DNA from: Cocleimonas flava
GTDB lineage: Bacteria > Pseudomonadota > Gammaproteobacteria > Thiotrichales > Thiotrichaceae
NCBI RefSeq assembly: GCF_004339015.1
Contig: NZ_SMFQ01000004.1
Coordinates: 372,001 to 436,000 of the forward strand
Length of the DNA: 64,000 bases
Direction of reading: 5' to 3'
Shown here: positions 9,666-18,905 of the stretch, in pieces
How the letters are laid out: each line of letters begins with the position of its first letter
Numbering within the stretch: position 1 is the first letter of the stretch
The notes under the pieces: generated by a model
Seen by the model: only the letters and a program-made list of their open reading frames with translations
The model's database searches: none
Told to the model about the DNA's origin: nothing
Made by a program: the position numbers and the translations under genes

Positions 9666-11282
9666 ATGCATGATGTTTTGATTATAGGCAGCGGGGCTTC
9701 TGGCTTAACACTGGCCTTAAGCCTTCCAGAAACAATGAAAGTAGCCGTTTTGAGTAAAGAAGTGCTCACCGAAGGAAGCACCTTATATGCGCAAGGTGGG
9801 ATATCAGCAGTACTCGACAAGAATGATTCCTTTAAATCTCACATTGAAGATACACTAGATTCCGGCGCCGGCCTTTGTATTGAATCCGTGGTTCGACATG
9901 TCGTTGAACAGGGTCCTGAATCAATCGACTGGCTATTAAAAGCAGGCGTCCCATTTACTCGAGAAGAAAACAAAGCCGATGGCACAGAAGGACTGCATCT
10001 AACTCGTGAAGGTGGTCACTCAAATAGACGTGTAGCACACGCTGCAGATGCAAGTGGTCGCGCTATCGAAACCACACTCGTTTCCATGGTCCGCGCCAGA
10101 AAGAACATAGAACTGTTTGAGCATCATATTGCTATCGATTTAATTACTACAAGAAAACTGCACCACAAAAGCCGATTAAATCATTCAATCGGTGCTTATG
10201 TTTTAGACATCAAGAATGAAAAAGTCATTACTTTCAAGTCTCAATATACTGTGCTTGCAACTGGCGGCGCCAGCAAGGTCTACCTCTATACCAGTAATCC
10301 AGATGGTGCTAGCGGTGATGGTATCGCCATGGGTTGGCGCGCTGGGTGTCGTGTAGCCAACATGGAATTTATGCAATTTCACCCAACATGCCTATACCAT
10401 CCGCATGCTAAATCTAATTTAATTACCGAAGCCGTTCGTGGTGAAGGTGGACGATTACTATTGCCGAATGGCTCACGTTTCATGGACAAATTTGACCCAA
10501 GAGCAGAGCTTGCGCCAAGAGACATTGTCGCCAGGACCATTGACCATGAAATGAAACGATTGGGCATTGATTCTGTATTTCTTGATATCAGCCATAAATC
10601 GACTGATTTCATCATGGATCACTTCCCTAATGTTTATGCCATGTGCCAGAAGTTTGGATATGACATGAGCAAAGAACCTGTACCAGTAGTACCCGCTGCA
10701 CATTACACTTGTGGTGGTTTAATGGTTGATAAATTTGGTCATACAGATGTTGAAGGATTGTATGCAATTGGCGAAACCACATTTACAGGTTTGCACGGCG
10801 CAAATCGCATGGCGAGTAATTCACTACTAGAATGCATTGTTTACGGCCAATCCTCAGCAGAAGATATTACTAAAAGACATGCTACAGATATCAACCAATT
10901 TGAAGACCTAACCATACCTGACTGGGATGAAAGTCGAGTAACTGACTCTGACGAGCGTGTTGTCATCAATCATAACTGGGATGAGATTAGGCGCTTCATG
11001 TGGGATTACGTGGGCATTGTGCGTACCACAAAGCGCTTGAAGCGCGCGCGAAATCGTATTGAAATGTTACTCAGAGAAATCGATGAATATTATTCAAACT
11101 TCCGTGTAACAAGCGACCTAGTGGAATTAAGAAATCTTGCAGAAGTCTCGAGACTAATTATCAGGTCTGCCCAGCAAAGAACTGAGAGTCGAGGATTACA
11201 TTATAATTTGGACTTCCCTGATTTAGACCCCAAACTTAATCAGGTGAATAGTATCCTGGACCCAATGAAAACAAGCCGATAA
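9666..11282 (+). CDS. nadB: L-aspartate oxidase
   Basis: FAD enzyme that oxidises aspartate to iminoaspartate, the first step of NAD synthesis. The 538-residue protein has the N-terminal dinucleotide motif [18 protein letters not shown], the substrate-domain signature [17 protein letters not shown], the REVR-like segment [10 protein letters not shown], and the C-terminal [15 protein letters not shown] motif. It faces away from rpoE, the common gammaproteobacterial arrangement. Its last codons and stop form the left arm of a terminator. Confidence 0.96.
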   Translation: MHDVLIIGSGASGLTLALSLPETMKVAVLSKEVLTEGSTLYAQGGISAVLDKNDSFKSHIEDTLDSGAGLCIESVVRHVVEQGPESIDWLLKAGVPFTREENKADGTEGLHLTREGGHSNRRVAHAADASGRAIETTLVSMVRARKNIELFEHHIAIDLITTRKLHHKSRLNHSIGAYVLDIKNEKVITFKSQYTVLATGGASKVYLYTSNPDGASGDGIAMGWRAGCRVANMEFMQFHPTCLYHPHAKSNLITEAVRGEGGRLLLPNGSRFMDKFDPRAELAPRDIVARTIDHEMKRLGIDSVFLDISHKSTDFIMDHFPNVYAMCQKFGYDMSKEPVPVVPAAHYTCGGLMVDKFGHTDVEGLYAIGETTFTGLHGANRMASNSLLECIVYGQSSAEDITKRHATDINQFEDLTIPDWDESRVTDSDERVVINHNWDEIRRFMWDYVGIVRTTKRLKRARNRIEMLLREIDEYYSNFRVTSDLVELRNLAEVSRLIIRSAQQRTESRGLHYNLDFPDLDPKLNQVNSILDPMKTSR

Positions 11283-11303
11283 AAATCGGCTTGTTTTCAT
11301 TTT
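11267..11303 (+). terminator. Rho-independent terminator overlapping the nadB stop
   Basis: A 14-bp perfect stem, GAAAACAAGCCGAT (11267-11280) paired with 11285-11298, has a four-A loop and is followed by a T-run at 11300-11304. The stop codon TAA starts at 11280, so the last coding codons lie inside the stem. The A-rich left flank means it could also act on minus-strand transcription coming from further downstream. Confidence 0.85.
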
Positions 11304-11332
11304 TAGAGCATTAATGCTTTGAAAGTTATTGT

Positions 11333-11360
11333 CACCCCCCTACTTTGAGGGAGTTTTTTT
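11333..11360 (+). repeat. Dispersed C6-TACTT repeat between nadB and rpoS
   Basis: Core CACCCCCCTACTTTGAGGGA followed by seven T. It lies between two convergent genes, 30 bp after the nadB terminator, so it adds a second terminator-like structure. Stem possibility: CCC paired with GGG over TACTTTGA. Confidence 0.85.
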
Positions 11361-11410
11361 CGCTTCATTCTTTATATACCTAGGTGGCTAGGTATCTCCC
11401 AAAAAGTGTA

Positions 11411-12445
11411 TTAAACACTTCCAAGAAGTACATCACCAGAGTAACCTTGGTTTTCAAGAATACGACGTAAGCGTCTGAGTGCTTCCATTTGAATCTGGCG
11501 TACACGTTCTCTTGTTAATCCAAGCTCTTCACCAACTTGTGCAAGTGTTGAATTATCATGACCATGTAGACCGAAACGTCTAACAATGACTTCTTGTTGC
11601 TTTGGTTCCAGCTGTGTAAGCCAACTTTCAACTGAGTTACATACCGCTTCATCATTGATGGATTCAGAAGGTTCTAGTTGAGACTCTTCTGAAACAAAAT
11701 CAACTAAAGGGTTATTGCCTTCTTTTCCTATATTGATATCAAGTGAACTCACTCGCTCACCATAATGGAGTAACTTTTGAAGTTTCTCTACTGGCTTACC
11801 CAATGCTTCAGCAACTTCTGCAATTGTAGGCTCTTCACCACTTTTTTGAGTGAGTTGCTGGAACTTACGGTAATACTGATTGATTTCTTTATTAATATGG
11901 ATAGGAAGTCGAATGGTACGAGACTGGTTCATCAGCGCACGTTCGATATTTTGTCGTATCCACCACGTTGCGTAGGTAGAAAATCTGAAACCACGCTCAG
12001 GATCAAATTTTTCAACGGCGTGAATTAGACCAAGATTTCCTTCTTCGATAAGATCAGGTAAAGGTAATCCACGATTCATATAACGACGTGAGATTTTCAC
12101 GACTAATCGCAAATTACATACGATCATTTTTTTACGACCCAATGCATCTCCTTCTTTTGCTAAACGCCCGTACTTAACTTCTTCTTCAGGGGTCAACAAT
12201 GGAGAGAACTCTATTTCTTTCAAATAAAGTTGAATGGCGTCGAGTTCCTTACGTGGAACTTTAGCTGGCTTAGGTTTATCAGCAATTAAATCTTCTTTTG
12301 ACTTATCAAGACCAGCTTTTTGGGATATTTTCAGTTTCTTTGCCTCAATGAGGTCTGTTACATCACCATTGATTTCAGAAACATTATTTTTAGTTGTAGA
12401 AACACTTTCGAAAAGAACATCAGGGGCCGAATGTCCAGTTTGCAT
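11411..12445 (-). CDS. rpoS: RNA polymerase sigma factor RpoS
   Basis: General stress/stationary-phase sigma-70 family factor. The 344-residue protein has region 1.2 DAIQLYLKEIEFSPLLTPEEE, region 2 DLIEEGNLGLIHAVEKFDPERGFRFSTYA with the -10-reading helix TWWIRQNIERAL, and region 4.2 LGLTRERVRQIQMEALRRLR. The N-terminus (about 60 residues) is variable and charged. The length and the RpoS-like SRTIRLPIHI segment favour RpoS over RpoH or RpoD. It is convergent with nadB; no nlpD-like gene is directly upstream on the same strand, but an M23 peptidase gene diverges from it. Confidence 0.9.
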   Translation of the reverse strand: MQTGHSAPDVLFESVSTTKNNVSEINGDVTDLIEAKKLKISQKAGLDKSKEDLIADKPKPAKVPRKELDAIQLYLKEIEFSPLLTPEEEVKYGRLAKEGDALGRKKMIVCNLRLVVKISRRYMNRGLPLPDLIEEGNLGLIHAVEKFDPERGFRFSTYATWWIRQNIERALMNQSRTIRLPIHINKEINQYYRKFQQLTQKSGEEPTIAEVAEALGKPVEKLQKLLHYGERVSSLDINIGKEGNNPLVDFVSEESQLEPSESINDEAVCNSVESWLTQLEPKQQEVIVRRFGLHGHDNSTLAQVGEELGLTRERVRQIQMEALRRLRRILENQGYSGDVLLGSV

Positions 12446-12880
12446 AGATCACACTCCAATCCTTTGGTGAAAATAACAATATACAAACAGTACATTCGCA
12501 AAGTTTAAATATTATTAATTTTCTTGGGGTAATAGTATTGCTACCATAAAATTTAAATTATCAAAAAAAGACATAACATCTTATACGGGGGCTGATAATT
12601 TAGCTCTTTTTAGCTTCGCTATTTTTTTCAACTTAAGCTTCTAAGCTGCGCAGCATTTGATTGAAGATAACACAATAATTACCATTAATTCTACCCTTTT
12701 AGGTATATAAGTTCCCACTATTGAAAACCCAATGGGATATTTTCAGTATTAATTGACTCAACTAAAGCTGAGATTAACCAGGTTTATTTGCCTGTTATAT
12801 TTATGCAATATGTTTACCTATCAGATACCTAAGTCGATTATAATTTCGTCAATTAAACTTAATTCATTTTAGACTCAAAT
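12446..12880. other. Intergenic region between divergent rpoS and the M23 gene
   Basis: These 435 bp hold no supported gene. The rpoS-proximal side has TA-rich stretches expected of a promoter. A short self-complementary segment GCTGCGCAGC lies near 12645-12654. No repeat copy of the C6-TACTT family is present here, which fits its preference for gene ends. Confidence 0.5.
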
Positions 12881-13720
12881 ATGAACAACACACTCACTAT
12901 CATCTGTAGAAGTATCTTTACTCTGTTTCTATTGTCTTTGTTAAGTTCAGCTGCTTATGCCTTCCCTAATAATAGCCTAAGGCCTGGTGGTGTAGCGGTT
13001 TTAAGCGTTGCCCCATCACACAATGCAAAGCCATACGTAAGCTACAACAATAAACCCATCGCTTTAGTTAAAGGACAACAGAACTGGCTTGCCATTGTCG
13101 GCATATCCTTAGATGCAAAAACCGGACAACATAAAATAGACATTAAAGATTCGTCAGGAAAAACGAGCATACAGAAATTTACAGTTAAGCCTCATAAATA
13201 TAAAACCCAATACTTAACTATTAAGAATAAGAACAAGGTGAACCCAAATAACAAATCCATGAAAAGGATTGAACGTGAATTTGTTATGAAGAAAAAGCTA
13301 AAGTCTACCTTCTCTAACTCATCACCTAAACTAAACTTTATTCGACCTGTAGCCGGAAGAGATAGCGGAAGATACGGACTACGTCGAATTTTAAATAAAC
13401 AAAAAAGAAACCCACATAGCGGCATGGATATCGCAGCCCCTCAGGGTAGATCTGTGAAAGCTACTGAGTCTGGCACAGTGTTGTGGGTTGGTAACCTCTT
13501 CTTCTCTGGCAATGTTATCTATATTGATCACGGAAATGGCGTTTTAAGCCTTTATGCTCATCTCAGTAAAATGAATGTTAAAAAAGGCCAACAAGTAAAA
13601 CGTGGCGAAATTATTGGTAAGGTAGGAAAAACAGGTCGTGTCACCGGAGCGCATTTACACTGGACTGTTTTCCTGAACGGAAATGCTGTAGATCCCGCGT
13701 TATTCATAGCTAAACAGTAA
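12881..13720 (+). CDS. Secreted M23 family peptidase (LytM domain)
   Basis: A 279-residue protein with a signal peptide (hydrophobic residues about 8-28, ending SAAYAFPN), an N-terminal beta-rich domain with a basic linker (about residues 110-150), and a C-terminal M23 domain. The metal-binding motifs are in HSGMDIAAPQG and the catalytic HLHW is in GAHLHWTVF. Such proteins are glycine-glycine endopeptidases or, if inactive, activators of amidases. Here the HxxxD and HxH motifs look intact, so activity on peptidoglycan cross-links is plausible. It is monocistronic. Confidence 0.88.
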   Translation: MNNTLTIICRSIFTLFLLSLLSSAAYAFPNNSLRPGGVAVLSVAPSHNAKPYVSYNNKPIALVKGQQNWLAIVGISLDAKTGQHKIDIKDSSGKTSIQKFTVKPHKYKTQYLTIKNKNKVNPNNKSMKRIEREFVMKKKLKSTFSNSSPKLNFIRPVAGRDSGRYGLRRILNKQKRNPHSGMDIAAPQGRSVKATESGTVLWVGNLFFSGNVIYIDHGNGVLSLYAHLSKMNVKKGQQVKRGEIIGKVGKTGRVTGAHLHWTVFLNGNAVDPALFIAKQ

Positions 13721-13859
13721 TTAATTATATCAAAACCCTCTTTTTACTAATTTTAAGTATTTGATATATTTAATGTTTTACAATTTATCTGCTTTTAATT
13801 GACAGTTTTTAATCTCATTCAGCTTCGATTCAGCCTCATAAAGGTATTCTATATACAAC

Positions 13860-14132
13860 TTCAGCAGAGAGTCACTTTTCAAAGGGGTTTGTGGTGTGAC
13901 TTTTGTTGATTGGGGAAACCTAGACTCCTAAAAATAATAAAAAAGGTTTGTATTCAAATACAACCGAATTAAGGAATCCTCCCTCAACTGCTGAACATAG
14001 TCACCGTTCCGAAAAATCGGCCAAATATTGGGGAGCTGGTTTGCTGGGCTAACACGATGACGGTTATTAGTCTTACGGGGGTATTACTGATAACCAAAAA
14101 AAAAAAAGCGAGCTTCGGCTCGCTTTTTTTTT
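13860..14132 (+). ncRNA. Candidate structured small RNA, unassigned
   Basis: Between the M23 gene and the NarL-type gene there is no ORF but dense secondary structure ending in a strong terminator. AGTCAC (13870-13875) can pair with GTGACT (13896-13901), which can alternatively pair with AGTCACC (13999-14005). GTTGA (13905-13909) pairs with TCAAC (13984-13988) and GGG (13912-13914) with CCC (13981-13983), forming a rod with an inner hairpin at 13945-13965. CCGA/TCGG (14009-14020) and GGTTATTAGT/ACTGATAACC (14062-14095) follow. A TATACA hexamer at 13852 could be the -10 element. I do not recognise the family; the rod shape recalls 6S RNA but its conserved bubble sequences were not found. Confidence 0.55.
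14096..14132 (+). terminator. Strong bidirectional terminator
   Basis: GCGAGC-TTCG-GCTCGC (14108-14123) carries twelve A before and nine T after it, a UUCG-capped stem extended by A-T pairs. It ends the structured RNA on the plus strand and can also terminate the minus-strand narX-narL transcript, whose last gene stops at 14197. Confidence 0.93.
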
Positions 14133-14196
14133 ATTTAAAATTTATCTTAGCGTAATTCTAGCGCTTCTTAAAATGACACCGATTTACACATAAAAC

Positions 14197-14877
14197 CTAT
14201 AACACTCTTTTCGGTGGCATTGTAATTGGAGACTTCTTCACACCATGCTCTACCGCCATCACTGCAGCAGTAATTCGAGAACTAATATTGAGTTTTCTTA
14301 GAATAGCTTTCACATGTAATTTAACCGTACCATCAGAGATACCAAGGTTTCTCGCAATAACTTTGTTACTCTGGCCTTCTGCCAGTAACGTCAGTATTTC
14401 AAATTCTCTGGGTGTTAACACAGCGAAAGGATCTTCCTTCTCAGACTTTTCCTGATTATCGCCCTGCACTGCACTTGCCAGTACCGGTGCAAGATCAGGC
14501 GCAACGACAGTTTTACCTGAAATAATATCCCGAAGCGCTACCACTAAATCGTCAGGTTCCATATCTTTTAGTAAGTAACCCTGAGCGCCATTTCTTAAAG
14601 CCCCAACCAAATCACTTTCATCACTACTTGTGGTAAGCATCGCGACAGGAAGATCAGGATGTGCAGCTTTAATGACCTTTAACACACTTATGCCGTCCAT
14701 TTCTGGCATACGCATATCAAGCAATACGATATCTAGTTGCTCATCATCAATTATTTTCACACCTTCCGAGCCATTACCCACATCAGCAACAACATTGATT
14801 TTTCTTCGAGTAAGCAAGTCACGCAAGCCAGCACGAAATAAAGTGTGGTCATCTATCAATAATATTCTTTCGTTCAT
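14197..14877 (-). CDS. NarL/FixJ-type response regulator
   Basis: DNA-binding response regulator of 226 residues. The receiver domain has the acidic pair in ILLIDDH, the phospho-acceptor Asp in IVLLDMRMPEMDG and the Lys in YLLKDM. The C-terminal LuxR-type HTH is TPREFEILTLLAEGQSNKVIA with GTVKLHVKAILRKL. It is partner to the NarX-like kinase 135 bp upstream. Sequence and length resemble NarL, but the signal here is not necessarily nitrate. Confidence 0.88.
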   Translation of the reverse strand: MNERILLIDDHTLFRAGLRDLLTRRKINVVADVGNGSEGVKIIDDEQLDIVLLDMRMPEMDGISVLKVIKAAHPDLPVAMLTTSSDESDLVGALRNGAQGYLLKDMEPDDLVVALRDIISGKTVVAPDLAPVLASAVQGDNQEKSEKEDPFAVLTPREFEILTLLAEGQSNKVIARNLGISDGTVKLHVKAILRKLNISSRITAAVMAVEHGVKKSPITMPPKRVL

Positions 14878-15012
14878 ATCTTTTTGTACTCAGTTTGTAC
14901 TCGGGTGTATTTTATTCAAAGTCTACTTTTTGAAAATAAAATCTCATGCAATAAAGAGATAACGTTTCTTTAACGTTTATCTATTTCAAATTTTATCTAT
15001 TTCAAACTTTCT

Positions 15013-16740
15013 CTATTTCTTAAAGGTGTTCAAGGTAACGGGGTTCGCATCTACATCAAAATTAAGCTGCAATAAAGTCCCTTCACCGCCATCACTTTCA
15101 AATTGTATTTCACCATTTATTCTTTCAGCTCTCTCATTCATTATCGAAAGCCCAAGATGGTCTCCCGTCTCATTATTCTGTTCAGACCACTCATCATTCA
15201 AACCTACGCCATCGTCTTCAACTAGCACACTGCAATGTCCTTCTTCAGTGCTGGTCATGAGAATACGTACATTTTTAGCATTGGCATGTTTCTTAATATT
15301 GGCTAAAGCTTCCTGCACAATTCTAATCACTTCTACTTCAGTATCTCGAGACAGCGTTTTCAGATTCCAGTTGTGATAGAAGAATGTATCAGCGCCTGTT
15401 TCTAATTTGAAACGGCCAACAACTCGTTCCACTGCCCGTACCACGCCTTTACCATCAATCGGCGCCCTGAAGTGCGTAATTAGACTTCTCAGTTCAGCAT
15501 AGGCTTCATCTATTGTGCTTTCCAAACCTTCTAATTCATGCCAGATGACTTCTTCATCACCCTGATTTAAAGAGTCATCCATGAGACGTACTTTAAATCT
15601 TAATGAAGCCATGGTTTGCGCCAGCGAATCGTGTAACTCATGCGCCATGCGGGTTCTTTCTTCGATGATTGAAAGCATTCTCGCGTCTTCTTCAACACCA
15701 GCTTGTTCTATGGCCATACCAAGATGCTGACCGATACTGACCAGAAGTTCATGTTCTCCCTCAAGGAAATCGTGGTCTTTTCTGTGCACAAAAAGATTAT
15801 AAACACCCAACGTTTTGCCGCGATATTGCAAAGGTATCGCCAGCATTTCGATATCTTCATCGCTTTCGAAAAAGTTTTGACCAACCGTCAAAGCACACTG
15901 AGTTACATTTGTATTTACCATCACACTAGCATCGATTAATGCCTTACCACATAGGCAATCTGGCGCTGGCAAGGTGTCTTCTAGTGCAATGATTTCATCA
16001 CTTAAACCAATGCTGGCAACCAGGCGCATCTGATTTTCTTTATCCAGCAATCTCACCGTTGCAGCTTCAGCTTTAACGACCTTTCTGAGTGTGTGTAAAA
16101 ACCGCTGCAATAAATCTTCTAAATTATTCGACTTATTGATGGTTGATGAAACATCATATAAAACATCGAGATAATATTTTTTCTGCTCTATGCGTTCTGC
16201 CTGGCGCTCAAAACGTTGCTGTTCAAATTTTGCCAGTGATTCGTAATCTTCAGAAATTTTGTTTACGTGCATGCGAAGACCTTCAGAAGGACACCGCGAA
16301 GAACGAATTAACATACGAGAGGATAAATCGCCCTGCAACAAGCCATTTGCCCAATCAGTAAGATCGGTGCAGAACAGATTGAATTGACGCCACATCAAAT
16401 ACAATAGGCCAAGCACTCCAACACCTGAAACCACCCATAAAAAAGTCATTAAAGGCGCTACCCATGTTGGTGCTTCATCATGACTAACAGCCCAGAAGTA
16501 AGTTGCGCCAATAATCACAAAGAAAATAAACAAAATAGAAAAAACAGTACGAGCAATCAAAGGCAGTTTGATTAATTCCTCTGGGATCTGGTAATTATCT
16601 TCTCGTGCTTTTTCCTTCATTTCTTCTCGTCCATTAGAAGTAGAAGCATCTTCAGTAGCAGTCTCGTTTCGACTTTCACTGTCATTGCCTGTGTTATCAA
16701 CAGCTTTAATCGGAATATGAATGGAATTTTGTTGTGCCAT
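15013..16740 (-). CDS. NarX-like sensor histidine kinase
   Basis: A 575-residue kinase with a cytoplasmic N-terminus of about 65 residues, two transmembrane helices (about 66-88 and 97-117) separated by only about ten residues, a HAMP-like segment, a GAF domain (about 200-360), the HisKA_3 phospho-acceptor region RMAHELHDSLAQTMAS and a HATPase domain ending near HLGLSIMNERAERINGE. The family is that of NarX/NarQ, but the long periplasmic nitrate-sensing bundle is absent, so the input is probably sensed by the GAF domain or the membrane. It is 12 bp downstream of the dsrR-like gene. Confidence 0.85.
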   Translation of the reverse strand: MAQQNSIHIPIKAVDNTGNDSESRNETATEDASTSNGREEMKEKAREDNYQIPEELIKLPLIARTVFSILFIFFVIIGATYFWAVSHDEAPTWVAPLMTFLWVVSGVGVLGLLYLMWRQFNLFCTDLTDWANGLLQGDLSSRMLIRSSRCPSEGLRMHVNKISEDYESLAKFEQQRFERQAERIEQKKYYLDVLYDVSSTINKSNNLEDLLQRFLHTLRKVVKAEAATVRLLDKENQMRLVASIGLSDEIIALEDTLPAPDCLCGKALIDASVMVNTNVTQCALTVGQNFFESDEDIEMLAIPLQYRGKTLGVYNLFVHRKDHDFLEGEHELLVSIGQHLGMAIEQAGVEEDARMLSIIEERTRMAHELHDSLAQTMASLRFKVRLMDDSLNQGDEEVIWHELEGLESTIDEAYAELRSLITHFRAPIDGKGVVRAVERVVGRFKLETGADTFFYHNWNLKTLSRDTEVEVIRIVQEALANIKKHANAKNVRILMTSTEEGHCSVLVEDDGVGLNDEWSEQNNETGDHLGLSIMNERAERINGEIQFESDGGEGTLLQLNFDVDANPVTLNTFKK

Positions 16741-16751
16741 AGTAAGCCGTT

Positions 16752-17063
16752 TTACTCAGTAGGAGGCTTGAAATTAGGATCATTAGGATTCAGAAAAACA
16801 ATCTCATGCTTACCACCAATTTCCACATAATCCATTGTCATACCGCCTATAAGTGGCAGGGTGGCAGCATCAACTACGAAACTAATGTCTTTTTCGACAA
16901 AGCTTTTATCGCCTGGATGCGTATTATCATCAAACCCCATGTTGTAATGAAAAGAACCATCAGGCTGCACTTTTATCGCTATTCTTAAAGGCAGAACATC
17001 AGCGCCCATTTGCTCCAATGAAATCATCACTTGTTTTGCGGCATTGTCTGAAATTTTGATCAT
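16752..17063 (-). CDS. dsrR: Cysteine-free IscA/HesB-like protein, DsrR type
   Basis: A 103-residue A-type scaffold fold protein (ISDNAAKQVMISLEQMG start, GGMTMDYVE middle). It contains no cysteine at all, so it cannot carry iron-sulfur clusters like IscA. Cysteine-less IscA-like DsrR is known from the dsr operon of Allochromatium vinosum, encoded right after dsrN. Here it also follows a dsrN-like gene, which makes DsrR the best call. A role in expression of the sulfur-oxidising dsr system would be expected, but the other dsr genes are not in view. Confidence 0.75.
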   Translation of the reverse strand: MIKISDNAAKQVMISLEQMGADVLPLRIAIKVQPDGSFHYNMGFDDNTHPGDKSFVEKDISFVVDAATLPLIGGMTMDYVEIGGKHEIVFLNPNDPNFKPPTE

Positions 17064-17103
17064 AATATGACCCTCCTTTTTCTTAACTTTTACTTTGTTC
17101 TTT

Positions 17104-17157
17104 TTTAGCTACATTGTTTAGCTACATTGTTTAGCTATATTTGTTTAGCTATATTTT
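17104..17157. repeat. Short tandem repeat between dsrN and dsrR
   Basis: Four near-identical units of 13-14 bp based on TTTAGCTACATTG, the last two reading TTTAGCTATATTT. The fourth overlaps the end of dsrN and supplies its TAG stop (17149-17151). On the coding strand each unit carries TAG, so copy-number change would not extend dsrN. Confidence 0.85.
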
Positions 17158-18732
17158 TTCAACTGTCTTAAGACCCTCACCAAGAAGGTCATTAAGAATA
17201 TCTTGATTATCATCTTGTCTATTAGAGCTCACGTGTTCCTGTACAAAATTAACAAACCGTTTTGCCCATTGAAAATTATCTGTATTTCTTAAATGAGAAT
17301 AATTGGCGAGTAGGTTTTTATAAATCCACCCATCTTTATCGCCGGTGATACCCACACCTCGATGAACATTATAGGCGTATTCGCCATGACTTGAGATATT
17401 GACCAAACGTGAATAATGAAACTCGTGTGCTTTAATTAGCGAGTTACTGATACTGTCTTCGTCGCCAGCGCTATCAACTTCTCTAAGATTCGCTAATGCG
17501 GAATCGTGATTAATCTTACCCCAGGGCATTTTGGTTGTTTCTTCCAGTTCAACATATCCTCTTCCCTGAGGTTTTCTATGCATAATCGTATCAGCAGAAA
17601 TCACTCCTACCATATCTGATTTTTTACCGTTCCACTCTAAACTGCGGGTCAGGTACATCAAACCGCCACACTCTGCATAGGTCGGCATACCGGCTTCGAT
17701 AGCATCATGAATACTGTTTCGCATCGATACATTATCTGACAATTTCTGCATTTGAGTTTCCGGAAAACCACCCCCAATAAACAAACCATCCAGATCATCA
17801 GGCAAGCTTTTATCGTGAAGTGTATTAATACTTACTAGTTCTGCTCCGGCTGCCATAAATGCCTTTTTATCGTCGATATAATAAAAACCGAAGGCTTCAT
17901 CTTCACAAATACCGATGCGCACTTTTGGCTGCTTAGAGCAATGGCTTTGTCGGTTTTTACTAGTAACATCTTTTTTAGATATGGATGTGACTGGGGTAAT
18001 TTTCGGAGCAGACTGCGCAATTTCAATGAGCTTATTGAGGTCTACAGAATCGCTCACTATTTGTGCAATGTCGGAAATTTTCTGGTCAGCTTGATGATCT
18101 TCGTTACTCGGCATTAATCCAAGATGCCTTTCATCGAGCGTCATAGCTTTATTTTTTCTGACCATACCAAGAATGGGTATATCAGTATATGTCTCTGTTA
18201 TTGCTCGCAGTTTTTCTTCGTGGCGTGGGCCACCGGTTAAATTAAATATCACGCCCGCGATATTTACATCGGGATCAAAGAGTCGATATCCTGCCAATAA
18301 TGGCGCTACGCCGCGTGTTACACCGCGGCTATCAATCACTAAAACAACAGGGCTTTGTGTGAGTTTTGCCACTGCGGCATTGCTATCGCTACCGTCTAGA
18401 GCAACACCATCGTACAAACCTTTATTGCCTTCAATAATACTGATATCTGCATTGCGGCTGTGTTCTGTGAGTGTGTCCAGAATTTCTTGTTTTGACTGCG
18501 TATTAAAGTCTAAATTATAACAACCGACCAAATCGTCTGATTCCATTCGATTTTTTAAAGCGATACTAGATAAACCACTCGCACGCGCCAACCACAGTGG
18601 GTCTATATAATCGGGACCTTTCTTGAAAGGTTGGACTTTTAACCCCTGTTTAGAAAGCGCTGCACACAAGCCAATCGATATCGTGGTCTTACCCGATGAT
18701 TTATGCGCTGCTGATATATAGATTCTAGACAT
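17149..18732 (-). CDS. dsrN: DsrN-like cobyrinic acid a,c-diamide synthase homologue
   Basis: An ATP- and glutamine-dependent amidase family member of 527 residues. The N-terminal P-loop is AHKSSGKTTISIG with FKKGPDYIDPLW downstream. The C-terminal class I glutamine amidotransferase domain has the nucleophile Cys in YAECGGLMYL. CobB/CbiA acts in cobalamin synthesis, whereas the homologue DsrN is thought to amidate sirohaem for dissimilatory sulfite reductase. The adjacent cysteine-free IscA-like gene favours DsrN. No cobalamin genes or cobalamin riboswitch motif were seen nearby. Confidence 0.78.
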   Translation of the reverse strand: MSRIYISAAHKSSGKTTISIGLCAALSKQGLKVQPFKKGPDYIDPLWLARASGLSSIALKNRMESDDLVGCYNLDFNTQSKQEILDTLTEHSRNADISIIEGNKGLYDGVALDGSDSNAAVAKLTQSPVVLVIDSRGVTRGVAPLLAGYRLFDPDVNIAGVIFNLTGGPRHEEKLRAITETYTDIPILGMVRKNKAMTLDERHLGLMPSNEDHQADQKISDIAQIVSDSVDLNKLIEIAQSAPKITPVTSISKKDVTSKNRQSHCSKQPKVRIGICEDEAFGFYYIDDKKAFMAAGAELVSINTLHDKSLPDDLDGLFIGGGFPETQMQKLSDNVSMRNSIHDAIEAGMPTYAECGGLMYLTRSLEWNGKKSDMVGVISADTIMHRKPQGRGYVELEETTKMPWGKINHDSALANLREVDSAGDEDSISNSLIKAHEFHYSRLVNISSHGEYAYNVHRGVGITGDKDGWIYKNLLANYSHLRNTDNFQWAKRFVNFVQEHVSSNRQDDNQDILNDLLGEGLKTVEKI

Positions 18733-18839
18733 ATCAGCATATACTACATTAGTATTCGCTAATATAGAAGTAAATACTTTATATTGTGCCGAAAATCAGA
18801 GGGATGACGATATCAGTATCAATCGCATTTTGATAAAGG

Positions 18840-18868
18840 CACCCCCCTACTTTAAGCGGCTTTTTTAT
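18840..18868 (+). repeat. Dispersed C6-TACTT repeat upstream of dsrN
   Basis: CACCCCCCTACTTTAAGCGG then CTTTTTTAT. It lies between two minus-strand genes but has the plus orientation, so its T-tract is on the wrong side to terminate them. The GGGG arm is changed to AAGCGG. Confidence 0.82.
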
Positions 18869-18905
18869 TTTGCTAATTAAAACACCCTTAGGAATTTATT
18901 CAGCG

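Noticed and set aside
13860..14132. Identification of the structured RNA as 6S RNA
   Set aside because: A rod shape is present but the conserved central-bubble sequences of gammaproteobacterial 6S RNA could not be found.
17149..18732. CobB of cobalamin synthesis
   Set aside because: No other cobalamin gene or riboswitch is nearby and the cysteine-free IscA-like neighbour matches dsrN-dsrR; it remains an alternative.
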